Assembly: GCA_002426575.1 (NCBI GenBank)
Contig: DIRE01000030.1
Span: 1-14,908 of the forward strand
Origin: Clostridiaceae bacterium UBA5444
Lineage (GTDB): Bacteria > Bacillota > Clostridia > Clostridiales > Oxobacteraceae
Direction: 5' to 3'
Length of the DNA: 14,908 nucleotides
The translations under genes were made by a program, and so were the position numbers. The notes beneath the pieces were generated by a model, which saw only the letters and a list, made by a program, of their open reading frames with translations, did not search any database and had not been told where the DNA came from. Every line of letters starts with the position of its first letter. Position 1 is the stretch's first letter. This document shows, piece after piece, positions 7,162 to 13,332 of this stretch.

Positions 7162-8236
7162 CAGAAGCACCCCCTAATAATGAACTCTTACTCCAATACC
7201 TTGTTAGACTATCTTCAATGTAAGGATTGGATAAATGTGTATATTTCTGTGTTGTGGAGATATGTTCATGCCCCATAATGATTCTTGCCACACTTATGTC
7301 CATTCCTGATTGAATAAGGTTAGAGCAGAATGTATGCCTTAAATCATGGAAATTGAAGTATATGCCTATGTCATCCTGTACCTTTTTCAGATGGTCATAC
7401 ACAGCACTATAAGTAAGTTGCTTACCTAACTGCCTTTTTTGCTCTGATACGAAGATATAACTGTTTTCTGTATCAATAAGATTACGTTCTTCAAATATAA
7501 AATTGTCAAGTTGCTCGATAAGTGCCATAGGAACATACAAATCCCTTGTCTTACCTTTTGATTTAATTTGTTGAAATACACCAATGGGTTTTGACATATC
7601 AGGTATAGGGACAGATTCTATTTCTAAATCTAATACTTCCTGTATTCTTGCTCCTGTAAGATAAAGAGTTTTATACATCAGTATATCTCTACGCTTTGTA
7701 AGATGGTTTAAAAATACCTCCATTTCATCATCCGTCACAAGTCTTACAGCATAATCACTTTCCTTGACCTTAAATATGGATTGTTTTGTTTGATTGTCAG
7801 ACCTGGTATGATGAAGTATGCTCTTGAACATGTTCTGCGGTCTGCTTATATCATGCATTAGTATAGGATTATCTATTTCCTCCATATCAGCACAAAACTG
7901 ATAAAACATATGTACCGTACTTAATATACGGTTTATAGTTCTATTTGTCCTTGCACTTTCTATATGGATAGAAGTAATACCATTATCAGGTCTCCTAAGA
8001 TAATCAATAAAATCTGCTATCATATTCGGTGTGACCTTATTATACTCATATCCGTTTTCTTTCAAGAACTGCCAGTATGTTCTTAAATCATTACCATTTG
8101 CTTTTAATGTATTTAATGCCTTATCTTTCTGCCTTTGAAATTTAAGGTAGTCATAGACTGGCTTTACAATTTTCATATCATCATCCAGTAGAACAACTAT
8201 CTCTTTCCCTATTTCTTTAATAACCTGTAGCTCCAC
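7151..8236 (-). CDS. First tyrosine recombinase of the trio (Tn554 TnpA-like)
   Basis: This 361-residue tyrosine recombinase has the same length as I recall for Tn554 TnpA. Residues 1-25 form a small beta-rich start, a SAM-like core-binding domain spans about 30-120, and the catalytic domain begins near 165. Active-site residues are R197 (LTGARIQEVLDL), K227/K229 (KSKGKTRD), H297-x-x-R300 (FHDLRHTF), H323 (IMGHEHIST) and Y332 (TQKYTHL). It lacks the C-terminal cysteine cluster of its two neighbours. The start is GTG at 8236 with GGAGG ten bases upstream. The same ribosome site is better spaced (six bases) for an out-of-frame ATG at 8240 that encodes only seven residues, so expression may be damped. 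It is the first gene of the recombinase operon and sits nearest the probable left end of the element. Confidence 0.88.
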   Translation of the reverse strand: MELQVIKEIGKEIVVLLDDDMKIVKPVYDYLKFQRQKDKALNTLKANGNDLRTYWQFLKENGYEYNKVTPNMIADFIDYLRRPDNGITSIHIESARTNRTINRILSTVHMFYQFCADMEEIDNPILMHDISRPQNMFKSILHHTRSDNQTKQSIFKVKESDYAVRLVTDDEMEVFLNHLTKRRDILMYKTLYLTGARIQEVLDLEIESVPIPDMSKPIGVFQQIKSKGKTRDLYVPMALIEQLDNFIFEERNLIDTENSYIFVSEQKRQLGKQLTYSAVYDHLKKVQDDIGIYFNFHDLRHTFCSNLIQSGMDISVARIIMGHEHISTTQKYTHLSNPYIEDSLTRYWSKSSLLGGASDEE

Positions 8237-8240
8237 GCAT
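8217..8240 (-). other. Seven-codon out-of-frame ORF over the TnpA-like start
   Basis: ATG at 8240 lies six bases after GGAGG (8247-8251), an ideal spacing. It encodes MRGATGY and stops at 8217. The real gene starts at GTG 8236 in another frame and shares this ribosome site. It may simply compete for initiation. Confidence 0.25.
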
Positions 8241-8269
8241 TTTTCGCCTCCGAACTTTATTAATATGTC

Positions 8270-8281
8270 TAATACGTATTA
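8270..8281. promoter_or_regulatory. 12-bp perfect palindrome TAATACGTATTA before the TnpA-like gene
   Basis: The palindrome lies 34-45 bases upstream of the GTG at 8236, just downstream of an AT-rich TATAAT-like stretch on the minus strand. It is a candidate operator. No regulator is known. Confidence 0.3.
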
Positions 8282-8440
8282 ACTACTTTAATTATATACT
8301 CTTTACTTTTTTTACAATAGTCATTCTACTGATTAATAATCTATTCACTAACATATATCATACATTACTTCTTATACAATATATATCCTCTTATTTCTTA
8401 TAATTACTGGCTATATTAAGGGGTATATACTATATACATA

Positions 8441-8467
8441 TTATACATTACATACTATAGATAACAT
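8441..8467 (-). CDS. Eight-codon leader peptide ORF in the recombinase leader
   Basis: ATG at 8467 lies six bases after AAAGGAGG (8474-8481), the strongest ribosome site in the region, and encodes MLSIVCNV before TAA. It begins right after the intrinsic terminator, and its first codons form one arm of the long-range inverted repeat. A translated leader of this kind could couple ribosome position to RNA folding. It could also be a decayed gene start. Confidence 0.4.
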   Translation of the reverse strand: MLSIVCNV

Positions 8468-8560
8468 AGTTTACCTCCTTTAATATTGTAAAAACAAAAA
8501 GCCTATGCACACTTGTAGTGTGTATAGGCTTACTAATCCAGTTTTAGTCATGTTATCTAT
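8457..8560. repeat. 11-bp inverted repeat flanking the leader terminator
   Basis: ATAGATAACAT (8457-8467) is the exact reverse complement of ATGTTATCTAT (8550-8560). The two arms enclose the terminator hairpin and the leader ribosome site. If they pair in RNA they would bring the leader ATG next to the sequence upstream of the hairpin. They might alternatively be recombinase-binding arms near the end of the element. Confidence 0.4.
8490..8531 (-). terminator. Intrinsic terminator upstream of the recombinase operon
   Basis: On the minus strand, AAGCCTAT and CACAC pair with GTGTG and ATAGGCTT around a five-base loop, with one A/C mismatch, and TTTTTGTTTTT follows. The T run is only on the minus-strand side. 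It stands before the leader ORF and the TnpA-like gene, so it either insulates the element from host transcription or acts as an attenuator in the recombinase leader. Confidence 0.7.
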
Positions 8561-8670
8561 GGCTGACTTTGATACCTAATTGGTATAAACTGCCCCCGCC
8601 CTATACGGCATTTTAATTTTATCACATCGTATTGTATTATTCAATCATCTTTTACATGAAATTGATTTAG

Positions 8671-8682
8671 AGCAAATTTGCT
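8671..8682. repeat. 12-bp perfect palindrome AGCAAATTTGCT
   Basis: This stands alone between the recombinase leader and the crcB promoter. It could be an operator or part of the element end. In 8561-8735 I see nothing else beyond a G-rich minus-strand stretch at 8591-8600 that could join the leader structure. Confidence 0.25.
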
Positions 8683-8735
8683 GGTTTTTCTGATACCACT
8701 GATTTAAAAGGAAACATAAATGGTAGAAATGAGAC

Positions 8736-8762
8736 TTGACTTTTTAATATTGATATTATAAT
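8736..8762 (+). promoter_or_regulatory. Probable sigma-A promoter of the crcB operon
   Basis: TTGACT (8736-8741) and TATAAT (8757-8762) are separated by 15 bases, slightly short. Transcription would start about 10-15 bases before the riboswitch. Confidence 0.55.
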
Positions 8763-8777
8763 ATATTGTTTGTTGTA

Positions 8778-8838
8778 GCTGGGAATGAAGTACTCCCTTG
8801 GCGCAAGCCAAAATGCATCTAATGCTGATGACTTCTGC
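8778..8838 (+). promoter_or_regulatory. Fluoride riboswitch (crcB RNA motif) upstream of crcB
   Basis: The aptamer begins GGGAATGAAGTACTCCC, where GGGA pairs with TCCC. An optional hairpin TTGGC-GCAA-GCCAA follows, then AATGCATCTAATGC and TGATGACTTCTGC, where GCAT pairs with ATGC and GAAGT can pair with ACTTC. This matches the fluoride class layout (GGNGATG..CNCC ... AA..GCC ... GGCTGATGGCCTCTAC) with compensating base changes. The 3' part overlaps a terminator stem, so fluoride binding should turn expression on. The genes behind it are fluoride channels, which supports the call. Confidence 0.85.
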
Positions 8839-8873
8839 AAATAATTGCGGAAGCTATCAGCTTTTTTATTTTT
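8824..8873 (+). terminator. Riboswitch expression-platform terminator
   Basis: GCTGAT (8824-8829) pairs with ATCAGC (8856-8861), and the inner CTTC/GAAG and GCAA/TTGC arms also pair. TTTTTTATTTTT follows. The 5' arm includes the TGATGACTTC part of the aptamer, so the two structures exclude each other. Confidence 0.8.
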
Positions 8874-8884
8874 GGAGGGTTCAT

Positions 8885-8938
8885 ATGTGCAGAGATATGG
8901 TAAGGAGAATTATAATTTGCGTAAATATATTTATATAG
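8885..8938 (+). other. 17-codon leader ORF overlapping the crcB start
   Basis: ATG at 8885, six bases after GGAGGG, encodes MCRDMVRRIIICVNIFI and stops at 8938, 22 bases inside crcB. It may couple translation to the TTG start, or be chance overlap with the alternative GTG start. Confidence 0.25.
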
Positions 8939-9336
8939 GATGTGGCGGATTCGCAGGAGCTATACTGCGATATTTAATTAAACAAATTCATATACAGAAT
9001 TACCGCGAAAACATCCCCCTAAACACATTGCTAATAAATATCAGCGGGGCTTTCGCACTTGCTTTAATTTTGACAATAGCTTTTGAAGTATGGAAATTTG
9101 ATCCAGACATAAGGCTTGGCATAACAACAGGTTTTATGGGGGCATTCACTACATTTTCTACTATGTGTAAGGAAACCGTGGAACTAATGCACAGCGGATA
9201 CTATTTTTCAGCTATTTCATATATTACCATTTCGACCATGTTAGGACTTGGATTGACATATTTTGGGATTGTCCTTGCCCATAAGATTGGTTCTAAAATT
9301 ATGAACAAAAAGAAAGGTCTAAGGCTGAAAAATTAA
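8917..9336 (+). CDS. crcB: Fluoride channel subunit CrcB/Fluc, first copy
   Basis: This 139-residue protein has four membrane helices and lets fluoride leave the cytoplasm as part of a dual-topology channel. Conserved features are the glycine-rich first helix GCGGFAGAILRY with its Arg, the NTLLIN segment with the pore Asn, and GFMGAFTTFSTMCKE, the TTFST phenylalanine-box region that also holds the central sodium site. The start chosen is TTG at 8917 with AAGGAG nine bases upstream, because homologues begin MRKYIYIG-like. An in-frame GTG at 8887, eight bases after GGAGGG, would add 10 residues. An out-of-frame ATG at 8885 uses that same site. It sits just behind the fluoride riboswitch and is followed by a second subunit after 26 bases; such pairs act as heteromers in Firmicutes. 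Confidence 0.9.
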   Translation: MRKYIYIGCGGFAGAILRYLIKQIHIQNYRENIPLNTLLINISGAFALALILTIAFEVWKFDPDIRLGITTGFMGAFTTFSTMCKETVELMHSGYYFSAISYITISTMLGLGLTYFGIVLAHKIGSKIMNKKKGLRLKN

Positions 9337-9362
9337 TAGAAACTGAAAGTGAAGTGATATAA

Positions 9363-9728
9363 TTGAATTTGATTTTAGTTGGTATTGGAGGAGCTTTTGG
9401 AGGGTTAGTCAGATTTCAGTTAGGAAAAATAATATCTCAAAAATCAAACACAACCTTTCCTATTGGTACATTTATTATCAATATTACCGGCGCTATTCTT
9501 TTAGGGATTATAACCAGTATAAATACCGAAAACAGTGTATATCTACTTTTAGGCGATGGCTTTTTAGGCGCATACACCACGTTTTCAACTTTCATGTATG
9601 AAGGCTTCAATCTTTTTCAGAAAAACGAGAAAATGAATGCATTTATATATATCCTTGGTTCTCTTTTTTTTGGAATCATTGGATATGCTGCCGGTTTTAA
9701 ATTTGGAAAATTGTTAAATATAATATAG
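9363..9728 (+). CDS. crcB: Fluoride channel subunit CrcB/Fluc, second copy
   Basis: This 121-residue protein has four membrane helices. It shares the hallmarks GIGGAFGGLVRFQLG (first helix with Arg), PIGTFIINITGAILLG (pore Asn) and GFLGAYTTFSTFMYEG (TTFST box). It is shorter than the first copy and clearly diverged from it, the normal situation for the two partners of a heteromeric antiparallel Fluc channel, in which each gene has a fixed membrane orientation. The start is TTG at 9363, directly at the conserved MNLILVGIGG beginning; the ribosome site (GAAGTGAT) is moderate. It is in the same operon as the first crcB and therefore under the same riboswitch. A broken DUF190 gene follows after 32 bases. 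Confidence 0.9.
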   Translation: MNLILVGIGGAFGGLVRFQLGKIISQKSNTTFPIGTFIINITGAILLGIITSINTENSVYLLLGDGFLGAYTTFSTFMYEGFNLFQKNEKMNAFIYILGSLFFGIIGYAAGFKFGKLLNII

Positions 9729-9760
9729 GGAGATGAAATAACATAAAACCAGGAGGCAAA

Positions 9761-9896
9761 TGCCAAATACTCAAAATCTATGTGGGCGAGGGCTCAAAAT
9801 ACAAAGGAAATAGTCTTTACAGTGTATCAGTATTTAAGCTGAAAGAATGAAAATTGCAGGGGTAACAGTAACTCGGGAAATAGAGGGTTACGGATT
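9761..9896 (+). pseudogene. Truncated, frameshifted DUF190 gene
   Basis: An ATG at 9761, just after AGGAGG, would read MP-(K)ILKIYVGEGSKYKG and NSLYSVSVFKLKE, then MKIAGVTVTREIEGYGF. This is the start of a DUF190 protein (..LKIYIGE.DKYKG.PLY..IV..L...GIAGATV.RGI.GYG). Two one-base losses of A (in CCAAATA and in GAATGAAAA) break the frame, and after EGYG the family sequence ends at the junction with the enolase fragment. About half the gene is missing. DUF190 proteins are often neighbours of crcB genes and are thought to take part in fluoride resistance, possibly as a channel-associated regulatory protein; that role is not proven. Here the third gene of the riboswitch operon is dead. Confidence 0.7.
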
Positions 9897-9953
9897 TAAC
9901 TCCCTCTGGAATCAAGTATTTCTCTTGCCTTTACTAAATTAATTTTAGGCATA
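9897..9953 (-). pseudogene. eno: Enolase gene fragment, first 18 codons
   Basis: ATG at 9953, behind AAGGAG, encodes MPKINLVKAREILDSRGS and then TAA. This is the very conserved enolase N-terminus (I..V.AREILDSRGNPTVEV), cut exactly after DSRG. Enolase (2-phosphoglycerate to phosphoenolpyruvate) is the classical fluoride-inhibited glycolytic enzyme, and eno genes are known members of fluoride riboswitch regulons. The fragment is the last piece of the minus-strand riboswitch operon behind the two MutS-like genes. It abuts the truncated plus-strand DUF190 gene, so one deletion probably removed the 3' ends of both. It must have been an extra copy, since the cell needs another enolase. Confidence 0.7.
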
Positions 9954-10006
9954 TCAACCATCTCCTTAATATTTTGGATTTATATGATATTAGGTATTCC
10001 CATATT

Positions 10007-10078
10007 TACAGCATATTGGCTTCATCAATGTTAATAAGCTCCCCATTCTTAACAATCATCATAAGATTACCTTTCAAT
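10007..10078 (-). CDS. Tiny ORF (23 residues) between the MutS-like genes and the enolase fragment
   Basis: TTG at 10078 follows GGGGGAGGG by seven bases and encodes MKGNLMMIVKNGELINIDEA, then NML and TAA. It lies 34 bases after the second MutS-like gene and 53 before the enolase fragment, in the same direction. The strong ribosome site suggests translation. I recognise no family; it may be a real small protein or the start of a lost gene. Confidence 0.35.
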
Positions 10079-10112
10079 GCATAGCCCTCCCCCTTTCAAA
10101 TTTTTTTGTATT

Positions 10113-11624
10113 TCATTTTTCCCCAAGCCTTAAAAAATCAGACGCGTGGGATTTAAATATCTTAAGATAAATATCTTCACCAAAGCTTGTTTGTAATGGT
10201 TCTCCCTCCACAAGCCTGAAAGTACGGCTCCCATCTGCTTGCCTTTCTGCACGCAGAAAAATAGTATTATTCATCTTTTGCTCGTAAAAACTATGAGAGA
10301 AATCATAGAAATGTGTAACAAAAAACACTTTAATATGCTTTTCTAAGAGTGCAAGGACAATTTGTCGGCCTATTTCGGAACCCTCTCTTTCATTTGTTGC
10401 AGAAAATGATTCGTTAAACAATATAATGGAGTTTGTCTTGATATGATCAGCAATGTTGCTCATCCTTGCGAGTTCCTCATCCAGCTTGCCGCTTTTCATT
10501 GTAGCATCTTCTTCTTTTTTATAATGAGTAAAAATGCCATCACAGATATTAGCACTGAAGGATTCCGCCGCTACAAACATTCCGCATTGCATCATGAGCT
10601 GTGCTTGGCCTATGCTTCGCAAGAAGGTTGATTTGCCTCCCTGATTTGCACCTGTTATAATTATAAGTTCTTTATCATCCGCATTAACATAGTTGCCCAC
10701 AACCCTATTTTTCATAATCAAAGCAAGGCTCACATCATATAATCCTTTAAAAGAATGCTTACGCTCATGGCAATCAAATGGTAAAGGGAAAGATACAGGT
10801 TCTCCTTTCTCACAAAGCCGTTCATACAGATTCAGGCATCCGATATAGAAAGCTAATTCATTTTGCAGCATAATGAAAAAACTAAGAACATGTTCAGCAG
10901 ACTGGGCAAGTGCGTTGGCTACAAGATTAATAGCCCGATCCTGCCTTTTTGACAGATCAGTACAGCCACTATCGTCACGGGGATGGATGCTAAGGCTTGG
11001 AGCAAAATGCCACTTCAGCCAACGGTGTTTTTTATCCTGTTGTCTCCGGAGTACATAATGAATACCTTGGTTGTAGTTTCCTAATTCTGCACTAATCAAA
11101 ATGCCTTCCCGAAATTTCATTTCGTTCAGATGTGTCTCAAGGGTAGAGAAATACGTATCATCGAGTTCCTGCTGCAGCATTGTAAAGAGTGTTCTAAAAC
11201 CTTCAGATTCAAACTGTCCCACATAATCATCCACAACATTGCGAAGCTTTTTCAGCATTTCCATAAACATCTCCAATAAGCTAACAGAACTGCTCAATAC
11301 TGAAGATAGAAACATGCTGGAAATCCCCCACCAATTTTGTTTTTCCCTTTCTATAGTTTCGGTTACAATACTGTAAACCTTTCTTACTACATCAGGATTT
11401 TTTATGCAGTCTTTCAAAACACTCTGGCGGTACAAAATCTCTTCTGTATTATCAAGGCTTGAGAATACAGCTCTTCTAACAACCTCCATTATAAATTTAT
11501 CATCATTTGCCATTGCGTCAAACAATGTGTTTAATTCCAAATCCTGTGTCAATACCTGTTCATATGGCGTTATTTTAAATTCACTGTCAAAATCCCGATT
11601 CTTATACATCAAATGCACTTTCAT
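10113..11624 (-). CDS. MutS-family ATPase, second of a pair
   Basis: This 503-residue protein carries a MutS-type ATPase at its C-terminus. From the ATG at 11624: Walker A GANQGGKST (325-333), a signature-like segment FTHYKKEEDATMKSGKLDEE (from about 365), and Walker B IILFNESFSATNEREGSEIG (from about 400). The D-loop and H-loop region FFVTHFYDF follows. The usual Walker B Asp-Glu is Asn-Glu here. The first 320 residues are helical, fit the MutS core/lever region, and include ILYRQSVLKDC; there are no mismatch-recognition or connector domains, so classical mismatch repair is unlikely. The ATG overlaps the TGA of the first MutS-like gene (ATGA), so the two are translationally coupled and probably form a heterodimer. 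It lies under the minus-strand fluoride riboswitch. Function unknown. Confidence 0.8.
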   Translation of the reverse strand: MKVHLMYKNRDFDSEFKITPYEQVLTQDLELNTLFDAMANDDKFIMEVVRRAVFSSLDNTEEILYRQSVLKDCIKNPDVVRKVYSIVTETIEREKQNWWGISSMFLSSVLSSSVSLLEMFMEMLKKLRNVVDDYVGQFESEGFRTLFTMLQQELDDTYFSTLETHLNEMKFREGILISAELGNYNQGIHYVLRRQQDKKHRWLKWHFAPSLSIHPRDDSGCTDLSKRQDRAINLVANALAQSAEHVLSFFIMLQNELAFYIGCLNLYERLCEKGEPVSFPLPFDCHERKHSFKGLYDVSLALIMKNRVVGNYVNADDKELIIITGANQGGKSTFLRSIGQAQLMMQCGMFVAAESFSANICDGIFTHYKKEEDATMKSGKLDEELARMSNIADHIKTNSIILFNESFSATNEREGSEIGRQIVLALLEKHIKVFFVTHFYDFSHSFYEQKMNNTIFLRAERQADGSRTFRLVEGEPLQTSFGEDIYLKIFKSHASDFLRLGEK

Positions 11625-13177
11625 GTTTTTATCCGCTCCTTTAGGCAATCATAGGTTAGTCGGTATTTTTCTGCGATGTGTATGGCGTATGCAAGCCCAT
11701 TTGCAGGACTTCTAATAATCTTATAAGTTCGGCGTGCTGGGTCTTCAGGTACCACAGTGCTGACCATACTTACATTTTTTTTGCTATACGTAGAGAGTTC
11801 ATCCAAAAATGTTACAAATACACACAATGAATCCAGACGTACAATTTCCTCCATTATTTTTTTACCGATAGCAATCGCATCTTTTAATGTAGTAGAAGAA
11901 AGAATTTCATTTATGATGATTATGCTGCCTGTCGTAGCATGATTTAGAATTTCATTCATTCTGATTAAATCATCCTGCAATTTACCACTGAGGTTTTTAA
12001 TATTTTCCTCTCTCTCAAAATGAGTAAAAATCCGATCAAATAGAAAAAGTTTTGCTTCTTTCCCAGCAACAGGGCAGCCTAAGCTGGCAAGATGGTGCAG
12101 TTGGCCGAAAACACGGGCAAAGGTAGTCTTTCCCCCCTGATTTGGGCCTGAAACAACAATGATACGTTCCTCACCCTTAAGATAAAAATCATTGCATACT
12201 ACAGGCTGATTTTGTACAATCAGCTTACCGGCAAGGGCCAGGTCGAAGCCTTCCAAGTTGCGTTCTTCTTTACTGTGTCCATTGATTTGTGGATAGCAGA
12301 AATGAAGCCCCGCCCATTTGAATTTTTCCATATATTCTATATAAGCGATATAAAACTGAACTTCATGCGAAAAAACAAAAATTGTTCCATTAATAAAATC
12401 TTTGTATTTTATGCAGTAGCTATCCAAATTTGAAAATATGTTTGGATATAACTTAGCCACCAAATTTAGCACACCCGCTTCTACATGTTCGGCGTATGGT
12501 TCTTCAATAACTTTTTGCCGATAATCTTTTACTGCACCTTGTCTGAATTTCTCAAAGATCCTCTCTATCTCAGGTGTAAGATCCACTTCATTTTCATATT
12601 TCCGTACTTTTATACAATTTCCCTTAATAAGCATGCAATAACGAACGGTTGATAGATCAGCTTTCATCTTATTAGTTTCAGATTGTAAGGCTGTAAATGC
12701 ATCGGATCTTGTGTATTCACAAATATATTCCCGAAATTCCGATAACCCCCGTGACTTTAAGTCAAACGATGCTATATCACGTATCAAATTATCAATCGCT
12801 TCACAGTAAGTACTTGCCGAATCCAGAAATCTCCCTTTCTCCAAATAATTAAAGTTTATGCTTTCAGGCTGTGAAAGGTGTTCGCATATTTTTTGCGTTC
12901 TGGTTGCAACATCATAAATGCAATTTGAAAAAGTTTTAATTATCTTATGCAGGCTTTCATCTTCAAGGTCGCACATAATCTCCTGACGATATCGGATTGT
13001 ATCTTCATTGTGTAATGGAGTGAAAAAGAATGGTTTTAAATTGTATTCCTTCATTCCGGCTGTGATAGCGTCTACGATCTGATCAAGATTCAGGTCACTG
13101 AAATAGTCAGGTGCTTCCTCTATTTGCTTTTCAGTGCCTGTTTCTGTTTCCTGAAACATGATACTTCTAAAAGCCAT
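11621..13177 (-). CDS. MutS-family ATPase, first of a pair
   Basis: This 518-residue protein has the same layout as the gene behind it. An N-terminal 320-residue helical region includes DTIRYRQEIMCDLED (59-73), the 'YRQE' segment shared by MutS-like lever domains. The ATPase follows: Walker A GPNQGGKTT (344-352), IFTHFEREENIKNLSGKLQD (from 383) and Walker B SIIIINEILSSTT (418-430), again with Asn in place of the usual Asp. Mismatch-recognition domains are absent. The ATG at 13177 has a GGGGAT site. It is the first gene after the fluoride riboswitch and terminator at 13204-13290. MutS-family genes have, as I recall, been listed among genes linked to the crcB RNA motif. How a MutS-like dimer helps under fluoride is unknown; nucleic-acid repair or structural transactions are possible. 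Confidence 0.8.
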   Translation of the reverse strand: MAFRSIMFQETETGTEKQIEEAPDYFSDLNLDQIVDAITAGMKEYNLKPFFFTPLHNEDTIRYRQEIMCDLEDESLHKIIKTFSNCIYDVATRTQKICEHLSQPESINFNYLEKGRFLDSASTYCEAIDNLIRDIASFDLKSRGLSEFREYICEYTRSDAFTALQSETNKMKADLSTVRYCMLIKGNCIKVRKYENEVDLTPEIERIFEKFRQGAVKDYRQKVIEEPYAEHVEAGVLNLVAKLYPNIFSNLDSYCIKYKDFINGTIFVFSHEVQFYIAYIEYMEKFKWAGLHFCYPQINGHSKEERNLEGFDLALAGKLIVQNQPVVCNDFYLKGEERIIVVSGPNQGGKTTFARVFGQLHHLASLGCPVAGKEAKLFLFDRIFTHFEREENIKNLSGKLQDDLIRMNEILNHATTGSIIIINEILSSTTLKDAIAIGKKIMEEIVRLDSLCVFVTFLDELSTYSKKNVSMVSTVVPEDPARRTYKIIRSPANGLAYAIHIAEKYRLTYDCLKERIKT

Positions 13178-13203
13178 TTATAATCCCCAACTTTCAAAAA
13201 TAA

Positions 13204-13243
13204 TATAATAAAAAGCCCCTACCTTTAACTAAAGGTAGGGGCT
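13204..13243 (-). terminator. Riboswitch terminator before the MutS-like operon
   Basis: AGCCCCTACCTTT (13214-13226 as read on the plus strand) pairs perfectly with AAAGGTAGGGGCT (13231-13243) over 13 bp with a four-base loop. On the minus strand TTTTTATT follows. The 5' arm of the minus-strand RNA is the AGCCCCTACC end of the fluoride aptamer. Confidence 0.9.
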
Positions 13244-13290
13244 ATTAGCAAAAGCGTTTTGGTTAAACCTGGTGAGCTCCATCACCACAC
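13233..13290 (-). promoter_or_regulatory. Fluoride riboswitch upstream of the MutS-like pair
   Basis: On the minus strand the RNA starts GTGGTGATGGAGCTCACC, an almost consensus fluoride aptamer P1 (GGTG pairs with CACC around ATGGAGCT). A small hairpin GGTT-T-AACC follows, then AAAACGCTTTTGC and TAATAGCCCCTACC, matching the ..AA..GC..GC TGATGGCYCCTAC part of the motif. Its last ten bases form the 5' arm of the terminator, so fluoride should allow read-through. It is about 55 bases before the first MutS-like ATG. Confidence 0.85.
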
Positions 13291-13302
13291 TATACAATAA
13301 TT

Positions 13303-13332
13303 ATTATATGCCTTCATAATAAAAAATGTCAA
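13303..13332 (-). promoter_or_regulatory. Sigma-A promoter of the MutS-like operon
   Basis: On the minus strand a perfect TTGACA (13327-13332) and a perfect TATAAT (13303-13308) are 18 bases apart, followed by the riboswitch within about 15 bases. This predicts strong basal transcription limited by the riboswitch. Confidence 0.8.

Larger units (their letters stand above)
3576..8560 (-). mobile_element. Recombination module of a Tn554-like element, ends not defined
   Basis: The module consists of three overlapping tyrosine recombinases, a TnpC-like protein, a small protein and a regulated leader. In Tn554 the order is tnpA, tnpB, tnpC with cargo after tnpC, so here the left end should lie upstream of 8236 and cargo to the left of 3576. 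Such elements have no terminal inverted repeats and leave no target duplication beyond a short core, so neither end can be fixed by eye. Candidate cargo is the DUF4037 and CadD genes. The left end must fall before the crcB promoter at 8736. Confidence 0.55.

Noticed and set aside
8561..8620. G-rich minus-strand segment as a T-box or other known riboswitch
   Set aside because: The T-box sequence (AGGGTGGTACCGCG) and other class hallmarks are absent; only a short ATACC/GGTAT pairing is seen.
3576..8736. Terminal inverted repeats or target duplication delimiting the mobile element
   Set aside because: No convincing pair of ends could be matched by eye; the inverted repeat at 8457/8550 is internal and fits an RNA structure equally well.
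8845..8916. N-terminal extension of the first CrcB back to 8845
   Set aside because: It would start inside the riboswitch terminator; homologues begin near 8917, where a proper ribosome site exists.
9907..10037. Hydrophobic plus-strand frame (ILGISTISLIFWIYMILG) as a membrane peptide
   Set aside because: It lies antisense to the enolase fragment with its ribosome site, and has no start or ribosome site of its own.
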